This document shows positions 1 to 5,676 of a stretch of 5,676 nt of DNA, one piece after another; positions within the stretch are counted from its first letter, which is position 1; the number at the start of each line of letters is the position of its first letter. The notes under the pieces are model-generated. The model saw only the letters and a list, made by a program, of their open reading frames with translations, had not been told where the DNA came from and did no database searches. The position numbers and the translations under genes were made by a program. This DNA comes from Microthrixaceae bacterium (GTDB lineage Bacteria; Actinomycetota; Acidimicrobiia; Acidimicrobiales; Acidimicrobilacustridaceae), in NCBI GenBank assembly GCA_023264915.1, contig JAHFUU010000198.1:1-5676 (forward strand). Reading direction: 5' to 3'.

Positions 1-2
1 AC

Positions 3-161
3 ACGTTCGAGATCGTGGTACCAGACGGGGCGCTGGGGAACGCCTTCGGGCATGCCCGTGCGGACCGTGACCGGCAGCGAGCGGTCGTTCGCACGGAACC
101 GGGTGTGAACGCCAACGGCGCCCCGAGAGATGAGCCATCCACGGTCACCAGCCAACCATGA
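3..161 (+). CDS. Possible 3' end of a convergent plus-strand gene, product unknown (partial at the left edge)
   Basis: A plus-strand frame is open from the window edge to a TGA at 159-161, giving about 52 residues that begin TFEIVVPDGALGN and end TVTSQP. I do not recognise the product; the tail is rich in Ala, Arg, Asp, Gly and Pro and looks soluble and partly disordered. G is very common and T rare at first codon positions, and third positions are mostly G or C, as expected for a coding strand. The call is uncertain because the minus strand is also open in the same codon register (from a GTG at 173-171 or a TTG at 209-207), giving an Arg- and Trp-rich peptide. That alternative has no visible Shine-Dalgarno sequence. 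A plus-strand gene would be convergent with the membrane-protein gene ending at 206, which fits the palindrome lying at that gene's 3' end. Confidence 0.35.
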   Translation, partial: TFEIVVPDGALGNAFGHARADRDRQRAVVRTEPGVNANGAPRDEPSTVTSQP

Positions 162-200
162 GACTCGTCGCACCGGGCCGAGCCATGTTGGGAGGCCAGG

Positions 201-230
201 CGTGATCAAGCTCGTACGTAGCTGATCACG
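201..230. repeat. Near-perfect 30-base palindrome over the stop codon; candidate transcription terminator
   Basis: The outer arms CGTGATCA (201-208) and TGATCACG (223-230) are exact reverse complements. Inside them a GCT/AGC step continues the pairing after a one-base bulge, leaving a seven-base loop around the central CGTACG. Read on the minus strand, the transcript could form an 11-pair stem that contains the last codons and the TGA (208-206) of the membrane-protein gene. No T-run follows on either strand, so it is not a classical intrinsic terminator. U-poor hairpins are proposed to act as terminators in high-G+C Gram-positive bacteria. It could instead be an mRNA 3'-end stabiliser or a protein-binding site. 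The symmetry is seen directly; the role is inferred. Confidence 0.5.
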
Positions 231-2029
231 GTGAACTCGAGGCCGCCGATCAACGGCACCTGCTCCCTGGAGACCTCTCGGAAGCCGGGGAACTCAGGGA
301 ACGGCACCGAGGTATCGGTGGTGACGATGGCGAAGGACGGTTTGCCCGACCTTCGAACAAGATCCACAGCCGATGACAGGTTGTTGTGCCCGTTGTAGAT
401 GGCACCCGGGACATCGGACCGTCCCTGAGTCGAGAGCCAGTCCTTGGCTCCCCAGGTCGCACCGAACTCGCGCGGGGGAAATCCCTGAGGTGAGATCAGC
501 ACAGCCTCGGGACGGGCGGAGAGGATCTCACCGGCTCGAGCGACTTCGTGAGTGCGCTGGCTGGACCAAGCCAGACCCATGACGGTCACCACGATCGCCA
601 TCCCCATCAACACCTGTTGGGTGCTTCGGCCGAGCTCGGCAAGGGTGGCGAATCCCACGACTTCCAGCAAGAGCCCACTCAACAAGATGTAGCGGCCACC
701 CCATTGGGGCGCTGCGCCTCCTGGAAACTGGAAGACGAACACGAGTGGCAGCGGGAGAAGACCCATGACGAGGACCCATCGTCGTGGTCGAGGTGACCAT
801 CCCAAGAACAGGCCAGCTGCGGCGACAGGAGTCGTGGCGAACAGCCCGGGCCAGAAACCCGATCCGAGTGTCACCCGATCGAGCATCGCCAGCACCGAGC
901 CAGCCAGAGCCAGGTAGCCGATGGTCTTGGGCACCTTTCCTATTGCAGACATCACGAACAGCCCGATTCCCGCTGCGAAGCAGAAGCCGTACAGCACGTG
1001 TTCGAGGTCCAGGGTCGGCGCGAGCGAGAAGAGGGTCGTCATGGACTCCTTTGCCCGCACCAGCAGGTCCTGACCGGCAACGCTGGCCGCACCAGTCGCA
1101 CGGTTGGACCGGAACGGCTCACCCAGGACCGCGAGCTCCAAGCCGATGTTGGCCAAGAACAGCAGGCAGAACCCGACGAGGGCGAGGGCTGCCACACGTA
1201 GGGGTGCCCTCCACATGCGTGGCCAGCCCAAGGCCGCGCAGCCGATGCCCACCGAAGTGACGAAGTAGACGATCGCTTCGGTCCGCATGCTCGCCGCCAG
1301 GCCGAAAAGGGCGCCGGCGAACAGCGCTGCCCTCCACTTGAGGACTCCGGCATGCGCTTGCGGGTCTCGCTCGGACCCTGCACCCTGCCTTCCCGGCTCG
1401 GACGAGTCGGTCCCCGACCTCCTCATGTCGAGATGCGCCACGTCCAGGATCATGACGACACCCCAGCCCATCGCGGCGAGCCCTAACGTGTGCTCCCAGA
1501 TGTCAAGTGCATAGATCAGCACCGGTGACGCCAGGCCGACCAACCAGAACGCCATCAGAGAAGCCCTTTCGCGTCCCTGCTCAGAGGCCACGCGCAACGC
1601 CAGGGACCTGGCACAGAACGCCGTAGCAACTCCCCCGAGCATCGGCAGCAACAGGACGGCGCGGGCACCCCCGAGATCCCACAGCGCACGACCCAACAGG
1701 ATCATCGGCAAGGTCGTTACGTTGACGTACTGGTCTCCGATGCGGGTCGTGAACGTCAGGCCGTGGTACACGCCCTCCTCGTCCAATCCTGAGGCCCAAT
1801 AGCCGACGTCGGGCCGGAAGCTCGACTTCTCGCTCATCGTCTTCAGGGTCGCGACCTTGGCGCCTTCATCCGCCCCCATCGTGCCGTTGGGATCGTTGAA
1901 GAACGACAGGCCGAGGTAGATCGCGAGCAGCGCCACGCCCCACCAGAGGAGATGCACACGCTTGACCCGGGTCGTGAGCCCTTCGGCAGGGCCCCCGTCA
2001 GCCTGGTCACGCGTCGACGGGGGCTCCAC
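206..2029 (-). CDS. Multi-pass membrane protein, probable GT-C-type glycosyltransferase (second of a tandem pair)
   Basis: This 607-residue protein has about 13 predicted membrane segments. The basic stretch TRVKRVH before the first helix (about 25-44) puts the N terminus inside, so the following loop with DEGA (54-57) faces outward. Membrane-bound GT-C transferases, which take sugars from polyprenyl-phosphate donors, carry catalytic acidic residues in this first outer loop. Other landmarks are HTLG (180-183), RTEA (249-252) and WGGRY (443-447); W-G-x-R-aromatic segments recur in GT39-like proteins. About 115 C-terminal residues (from about 493) form a soluble, probably extracytoplasmic domain. 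A hydrophilic Gly/Ser/Arg-rich loop at about 201-232 is much longer than in the upstream paralogue. The start is GTG: an in-frame TAA lies 9 bases upstream and a good Shine-Dalgarno sequence precedes it. The stop is TGA. Donor and acceptor cannot be named; a flippase-like or polymerase-like membrane protein is less likely. Confidence 0.72.
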   Translation of the reverse strand: MEPPSTRDQADGGPAEGLTTRVKRVHLLWWGVALLAIYLGLSFFNDPNGTMGADEGAKVATLKTMSEKSSFRPDVGYWASGLDEEGVYHGLTFTTRIGDQYVNVTTLPMILLGRALWDLGGARAVLLLPMLGGVATAFCARSLALRVASEQGRERASLMAFWLVGLASPVLIYALDIWEHTLGLAAMGWGVVMILDVAHLDMRRSGTDSSEPGRQGAGSERDPQAHAGVLKWRAALFAGALFGLAASMRTEAIVYFVTSVGIGCAALGWPRMWRAPLRVAALALVGFCLLFLANIGLELAVLGEPFRSNRATGAASVAGQDLLVRAKESMTTLFSLAPTLDLEHVLYGFCFAAGIGLFVMSAIGKVPKTIGYLALAGSVLAMLDRVTLGSGFWPGLFATTPVAAAGLFLGWSPRPRRWVLVMGLLPLPLVFVFQFPGGAAPQWGGRYILLSGLLLEVVGFATLAELGRSTQQVLMGMAIVVTVMGLAWSSQRTHEVARAGEILSARPEAVLISPQGFPPREFGATWGAKDWLSTQGRSDVPGAIYNGHNNLSSAVDLVRRSGKPSFAIVTTDTSVPFPEFPGFREVSREQVPLIGGLEFTVISYVRA

Positions 2030-2040
2030 TCCCTGACCTT
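2030..2040 (-). promoter_or_regulatory. Ribosome binding site that fixes the GTG start at 2029
   Basis: Read on the minus strand, the bases before the start are AAGGTCAGGGA followed by GTG. AAGG (2040-2037) lies seven bases from the start and AGGGA sits directly against it. An in-frame TAA at 2041-2039 overlaps this motif, so the frame cannot start further upstream. Together these make the GTG at 2029-2027 the natural start. Confidence 0.65.
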
Positions 2041-2097
2041 ACCGGGCGAAAGCCGGCCCGCTCTCAGCATCCGCGCCATGCGCCTGAGGACCCGCGC
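2030..2097. other. Intergenic spacer between the two membrane-protein genes
   Basis: This 68-base gap is the only clear spacer in the minus-strand gene run. It contains the ribosome binding site of the downstream gene. I see no convincing -35/-10 pair. CTCAG at 2063-2067 and CTGAG at 2084-2088 could pair, and GGGCG and CGCCC-like segments near 2044-2056 could form a short stem, but neither is strong and neither is followed by a T-run. Read-through from the upstream gene is the simplest reading. Confidence 0.4.
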
Positions 2098-3855
2098 TCA
2101 GACCATTCGCATGATCAGCACGGGTCCAGGTGAAGCTCTCCCCTCCGGGAAACTTCTTATGGGCGCATACAGACCGGACAACTGCCCCAGGTCGAGCTCG
2201 GGCTCGGTGCTGGCCAGCACGAACTCCTTGATCCCTTCTGACCGCATGGCTTCGGCGTAGTGGCGCAGCGAGCCCGGTGGCACTGAGAGACCTCTCGGCA
2301 TCGGCTCCAACGGCCAAGCCATGCGACCGAGCCCCGGCCAAGTTGTCACGACGATCGGTCGACCGTCACCGTCTCCCAGATCGGGCACCTCCGTCACAGC
2401 CAGCGCGTGCGAGACCTGCGTCAGCCACTCACCAGAGACGGTGCGGTAATGCCGCAGGCTCGTGATCGATAACGTCGCCATCGACATGCTCGCCACGATG
2501 AGGGCGACCGAACCCAGTCGTCGGTCCGGTCGTGACAGGCTTGCTCCCGTTCGCTTCAGGGACATGAGCGCCAAGGGGAGAGCGACTGGGAGCATCAGGG
2601 CAAGGAAGCGAGCGCCCCACTCCGCTGAGCCGCCTTCTGAGTACTGGGTGGCGAGCACCGCGACTGTGTAGAAGATGCAAGTCATCGCAGCGAACCGACG
2701 ATCAGCTCCTTCAAGATCATCTCTTGCCAACAACGACCAGCCGGCGGTGAGAATCGGGCACGTGATCAGAAGGCTGCCGATGGTATCTGGCGTGGCGGTC
2801 AGCGGAAGGACCGCCGCAACGATCACAACGACACATCCGGCGCGGAACAGGCCGAACAACCGCGGGTGCCTCCGAACCGCAACAGCGGTCGCCACCAACG
2901 CGACGAGCAAGACCAAAAGGGCGTAGTACACCAGAGGGGGCCAGGTGGCACCGGGGAGGATGAACGTTCCGGCGATCGAACCGAGCCTGCCGAACAGGAA
3001 GTTCTCGCCGACGGTGTTCAGCGGGACCGTTGCCTGTCCGAGCACCCGCCCGACCCAGAACCGGTCTGCGAAGGTAGCTACACCAGCGGCGATAACGATT
3101 CCAGCTGAGCCCAAGGCTAGATCGACACGCCGCTTGCGGACAGCGATGTACCCAAGCGCTGACCCGACCGCCAAGGCAAACAGCATCGCTTCGGTGCGAA
3201 ACAAGCAGGCTGTCGCGATGAGCGCGGCCGCACCGGCCAGCCTCGCCGGGGAGCGCCTTTGGATTGCGACTATCACCGACAGGGCAGCAAACCCAGCAAG
3301 TGCCGCCCCGATCGAGTGGGCGAGAACGACCTGGCTCTCAAACAGGAGTGGACTGCCGATCCCGAGCACCCACAACGACAGGCGAGCCAGGGCGGGATCC
3401 CAGGCCCGGGCAACGAACGCGCCCGCAACCGCTGCCAGCACGACGGCCAGGGTCGACAGGACTGTCATGCCGAAGACTCCGGCCACCTTGCCAATGGCCG
3501 CAAGCATCCAGGCGTAAGCCGGGTGCTTGGCATAGGTGGCGAACTCTCGAGGACCACCCTCAGAGAGGGTGACGAAGAAGGCCTTGCCTTCTGGGTCGAT
3601 CACCTGGAGCTCGTTCGGACGCAGGTAGGACTGACCAGCTTCGAGTCGTTGTGCCTGAAGGATGGCAGCGCCTTCGTCAGACGAGAACGAGGCATCGAAC
3701 CTTCCGACAGGGATCAAGGCGACAAGCACAACCAGGAGCAGTGCGGCATGCAACCAAAGGGGAGCACCCCAACACCTCCGAAACCAGTTGGCGGTCGTGG
3801 CCGCCACATCGTGGAGGCCACCGCGTGGGCTCTCGCCGATTCCCCCAGCCTCCAT
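2098..3855 (-). CDS. Multi-pass membrane protein, probable GT-C-type glycosyltransferase (first of a tandem pair)
   Basis: This 585-residue protein has about 13 predicted membrane segments. After a basic N-terminal stretch (RRCW) and a first helix at about 32-50 comes SSDEGAA, with DEGA at 60-63 in the first outer loop, where GT-C enzymes place catalytic acids. KHPAYAWML (110-118) resembles the K-x-P loop typical of GT39/ArnT-like transferases. Further landmarks are HSIG (180-183), RTEA (220-223) and WGARF (413-417). The last 120 or so residues form a soluble, probably extracytoplasmic domain containing VVTTWPGLG (502-510). The likely role is transfer of a sugar from a polyprenyl-phosphate donor to an envelope acceptor; the actual substrates cannot be read from the sequence. 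The ATG lies three bases after the uvrB TGA, and the only nearby purine motif (GAGGT) abuts the ATG. Initiation may therefore depend on ribosomes leaving uvrB, or the start may be the GTG at codon 17. Confidence 0.72.
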   Translation of the reverse strand: MEAGGIGESPRGGLHDVAATTANWFRRCWGAPLWLHAALLLVVLVALIPVGRFDASFSSDEGAAILQAQRLEAGQSYLRPNELQVIDPEGKAFFVTLSEGGPREFATYAKHPAYAWMLAAIGKVAGVFGMTVLSTLAVVLAAVAGAFVARAWDPALARLSLWVLGIGSPLLFESQVVLAHSIGAALAGFAALSVIVAIQRRSPARLAGAAALIATACLFRTEAMLFALAVGSALGYIAVRKRRVDLALGSAGIVIAAGVATFADRFWVGRVLGQATVPLNTVGENFLFGRLGSIAGTFILPGATWPPLVYYALLVLLVALVATAVAVRRHPRLFGLFRAGCVVVIVAAVLPLTATPDTIGSLLITCPILTAGWSLLARDDLEGADRRFAAMTCIFYTVAVLATQYSEGGSAEWGARFLALMLPVALPLALMSLKRTGASLSRPDRRLGSVALIVASMSMATLSITSLRHYRTVSGEWLTQVSHALAVTEVPDLGDGDGRPIVVTTWPGLGRMAWPLEPMPRGLSVPPGSLRHYAEAMRSEGIKEFVLASTEPELDLGQLSGLYAPIRSFPEGRASPGPVLIMRMV

Positions 3856-3858
3856 ACC

Positions 3859-5133
3859 TCAGTTGCCGGCCATACCCGATTCGCGCAGCTCACGCCGCAG
3901 CTCGCCTATCTCGTCACGCAATCGAGCCGCGTACTCAAAGCGGAGATCCCTTGCTGCCTCACGCATCTCCTCTTCGAGCGTCTGCACGAGGCGACCCAAC
4001 TCTTCCTGGGGCAATCCGATCAACTCGTCCTTGCTCCCTGCACGGTCGCGATGGCGCCGGCGAGACCGGCCCCCAGAGGAGTTGCCCGCTTCGCTTGACT
4101 GGATCTGGGCGAGGATGTCGGTGACTGCTTTGCGAATGGTCTGGGGATCGATCCCGTGCTCTGCGTTGTACGCCTGCTGGAGGCCGCGGCGGCGGTTCGT
4201 CTCAGATATTGCACGCTGCATCGAATCGGTGATCTTGTCCGCATACATGACCACCTGACCATCGACGTTTCGCGCTGCCCGACCGATCGTTTGGATCAAC
4301 GACGTTTCACTTCGCAGGAACCCCTCCTTGTCTGCGTCGAGGATGGCTACGAGCGAGACCTCGGGAAGATCGAGGCCCTCGCGCAGCAGGTTGATCCCGA
4401 CCAGAACATCGAACTCTCCCAGCCTCAGGTCGCGGAGGATCCCAATGCGCTGGATCGTGTCGACCTCGCTATGGAGGTAGCGGACCAGGAGCCCCATCTC
4501 GAGCAGGTAGTCAGTCAGATCCTCGGCCATCTTCTTGGTGAGAGTCGTGACGAGAACACGAGAGCGATCTGCGACCCGACCCTGGATGCTCGCGACCAGG
4601 TCGTCGATCTGGCCCTTGGTCGGTCGTACGATCACCTCAGGATCGACCAGCCCGGTGGGCCTGACGATCTGCTCTACGACCCCAGCTGAATGATCCAGCT
4701 CGAACGCCCCCGGTGTGGCGGATAGGAAGACCGCCTGCCCGATCCGCTCGAGGAACTCGTCGAAGCGCAAGGGACGGTTGTCTGCGGCAGAGGGGAGCCG
4801 GAAACCATGCTCGATCAGGGACTCCTTGCGGCTTCTGTCTCCTTCGTACTGACCGTGGAGCTGGGGGACCGTCACGTGTGACTCGTCGATGACCACCAGG
4901 AAGTCGGACGGGAAGTAGTCAAGAAGCGTGAATGGGGGCTCGCCACGCCCACGGCCGTCGATGGGTGCGCTGTAGTTCTCGATGCCGTTGCAGTACCCGA
5001 GCTCTTGCATCATCTCCAGGTCGTACTCGGTTCGCATACGAAGGCGTTGCGCCTCCAGAAGCTTGTTCTCAAGCTCGAAGCACTGAAGACGATCTCGAAG
5101 CTCGCCCTCGATTCGCACGACCGCATCCCGCAT
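3859..5133 (-). CDS. uvrB: UvrB, C-terminal part: helicase motifs II-VI and UVR domain, downstream of an in-frame stop
   Basis: Excision-repair helicase UvrB verifies DNA damage handed over by UvrA and recruits UvrC. These 424 residues, counted from the first ATG after the internal stop, hold most of the catalytic and C-terminal regions. They include the conserved KLLEAQRL (24-31) and the helix after it, DESH of motif II (83-86), SATP of motif III (138-141), [11 protein letters not shown] (196-206), REGLD of motif V (251-255) and QTIGRAARN of motif VI (281-289). A Ser/Arg-rich linker (about 347-366) leads to a UVR domain (about 374-414, [20 protein letters not shown]) that binds UvrC or the UvrB core. 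All motifs are intact, so nothing else suggests decay. The ATG is not the native start: RMRDAV continues the UvrB alignment straight across the stop. Alone, this part lacks Walker A and the damage-clamping hairpin and could not be a working UvrB. The natural stop is TGA. Confidence 0.95.
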   Translation of the reverse strand: MRDAVVRIEGELRDRLQCFELENKLLEAQRLRMRTEYDLEMMQELGYCNGIENYSAPIDGRGRGEPPFTLLDYFPSDFLVVIDESHVTVPQLHGQYEGDRSRKESLIEHGFRLPSAADNRPLRFDEFLERIGQAVFLSATPGAFELDHSAGVVEQIVRPTGLVDPEVIVRPTKGQIDDLVASIQGRVADRSRVLVTTLTKKMAEDLTDYLLEMGLLVRYLHSEVDTIQRIGILRDLRLGEFDVLVGINLLREGLDLPEVSLVAILDADKEGFLRSETSLIQTIGRAARNVDGQVVMYADKITDSMQRAISETNRRRGLQQAYNAEHGIDPQTIRKAVTDILAQIQSSEAGNSSGGRSRRRHRDRAGSKDELIGLPQEELGRLVQTLEEEMREAARDLRFEYAARLRDEIGELRRELRESGMAGN

Positions 5134-5136
5134 CCG

Positions 5137-5139
5137 CTA
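5137..5139 (-). other. In-frame amber codon (TAG) interrupting uvrB
   Basis: On the minus strand the reading is HYVATE, TAG, RMRDAV. Against E. coli UvrB (HYVTPRERIVQAM, from memory) the residues line up one for one with no gap, and the TAG falls on the glutamate before Arg. GAG to TAG is a one-base change, equal to C to A at plus-strand position 5139. Both flanks remain in the same frame. Confidence 0.93.
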
Positions 5140-5676
5140 TTCGGTGGCGACGTAGTGGGTCGCAGGGAACACGACCAGCTCATCGATGGACTCGACCCGC
5201 TCGCCAGTCAGCGGATCGACCACAAGGATCTGCTCCACCTCGTCGCCGAAGAGCACGATGCGCACAGCGGTCTCCTCATAGGCAGGATGCACTTCGATCG
5301 TGTCACCCCTGACACGGAACTTGCCACGCACAAGGTTCATGTCGTTTCGCTCGTAGCGCATGTCGACGAGCCGATTCAGGATCTGGCGCTGGTCCACCAC
5401 GTCACCAACGTCGATCTGCAACAACTGGGCCCGATACTCCTCCGGCGCGCCCAGCCCGTAGATGCAGGACACCGACGCCACCACTATCACGTCACGCCGG
5501 GTGAGAAGGGCAGAGGAAGCAGAGTGACGGAGGCGATCGATGTCGTCGTTGATCGAGGAGTCCTTCTCGATGTAGGTGTCGGATGCAGCCATGTATGCCT
5601 CTGGCTGGTAGTAGTCGTAGTACGAGACGAAGTACTCGACTCTGTTCTCGGGGAAGAACTCCCGGAACTCGTTGGC
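5137..5676 (-). CDS. uvrB: UvrB, middle part: damage-binding beta-hairpin and UvrA-interaction domain (5' end outside the window, ends at an internal stop)
   Basis: The frame enters at the right edge with [11 protein letters not shown] and runs 179 residues to a [14 protein letters not shown] (about residues 18-28 of this part) is the aromatic beta-hairpin of UvrB that slides between DNA strands and probes for lesions. It is followed by [13 protein letters not shown] and [20 protein letters not shown], both classic UvrB signatures. The region [16 protein letters not shown] to VDPLTGERV corresponds to domain 2, which contacts UvrA. By comparison with E. coli about 72 N-terminal residues, including the Walker A loop, lie beyond the window. 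As written, the product would be about 250 residues instead of about 675 and would lose all helicase motifs after motif I. It may be a real nonsense allele, a sequence error, or one half of a split gene. An ATG at 5592-5590 is internal, not the start. Confidence 0.93.
   Translation of the reverse strand, partial: ANEFREFFPENRVEYFVSYYDYYQPEAYMAASDTYIEKDSSINDDIDRLRHSASSALLTRRDVIVVASVSCIYGLGAPEEYRAQLLQIDVGDVVDQRQILNRLVDMRYERNDMNLVRGKFRVRGDTIEVHPAYEETAVRIVLFGDEVEQILVVDPLTGERVESIDELVVFPATHYVATE

Noticed and set aside
1843..2079. ATG-started minus-strand frame overlapping the 5' end of the second membrane protein
   Set aside because: It runs out of frame inside that gene, is Arg/Ser rich, and has no domain. 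The GTG frame with its ribosome binding site explains the region.
2042..2097. Promoter or terminator between the two membrane-protein genes
   Set aside because: Only short, imperfect pairings and no T-run or recognisable -10/-35 elements were seen.
2945..3517. Plus-strand open frame of 190 codons rich in Ala, Thr and Arg
   Set aside because: It is fully antisense to the membrane-protein gene at 2098-3855, whose protein shows clear helices and shared motifs.
3259..4098. Plus-strand open frame of 279 codons
   Set aside because: It lies antisense across the junction of uvrB and the first membrane-protein gene. Its composition (Gln, Arg, Pro, His rich, no recognisable motif) is that of a high-G+C shadow frame.
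4156..4689. Plus-strand open frame of 177 codons
   Set aside because: It is antisense to the unmistakable UvrB helicase region, so it is a mirror of conserved codons rather than a gene.
5131..5139. Frameshift as the cause of the uvrB interruption
   Set aside because: Both halves are in the same reading frame and align to UvrB without insertion or deletion, so a single substitution is enough.
1..5676. Novel defence system, CRISPR array, mobile element or RNA gene
   Set aside because: No direct-repeat arrays, transposase, phage or toxin motifs, or tRNA/rRNA-like sequence were found on either strand. The window is fully accounted for by uvrB and two membrane-protein genes.

Overview
The window is a compact, G+C-rich stretch of bacterial chromosome. 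Codon use favours G or C at third positions, GTG serves as a start codon, and the encoded UvrB resembles high-G+C Gram-positive forms. An actinobacterium (Actinomycetota) is the best guess, inferred from style rather than any lineage marker. Almost everything is on the minus strand, so transcription runs from the right edge to the left edge.

Region by region, in transcription order: (1) 5676-3859 carries most of uvrB, the damage-verification helicase of nucleotide excision repair. Its 5' end with the Walker A motif lies outside the window. The frame is broken by one in-frame TAG at 5137-5139, where the family normally has glutamate. Sequence on both sides aligns to UvrB without gap or frame change, so this is a clean one-base nonsense change or a base-call error. 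(2) Three bases after the uvrB stop begins a 585-residue multi-pass membrane protein (3855-2098). (3) After a 68-base gap comes a second, 607-residue multi-pass membrane protein (2029-206). The two membrane proteins share landmark motifs in the same order (DEGA, HxxG/HxIG, RTEA, W-G-x-R-aromatic) and the same layout. I read them as diverged tandem paralogues of GT-C-type, lipid-phosphate-sugar-dependent glycosyltransferases. (4) A near-perfect 30-base palindrome at 201-230 covers the stop of the second membrane protein and could end the transcript. (5) The leftmost 160 bases probably hold the 3' end of a convergent plus-strand gene, but both strands are open there and the call is weak.

How they may work together: uvrB and the two membrane proteins are co-oriented and tightly packed, so they are probably co-transcribed. 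No functional link between DNA repair and envelope glycosylation is evident. The membrane proteins probably add sugars to a lipid, polysaccharide or protein on the outer face of the membrane. I saw no RNA gene, CRISPR array, mobile element, phage gene or defence system, and I do not see a wholly new system. The points worth following are the interrupted uvrB, the tandem GT-C pair and the palindrome.
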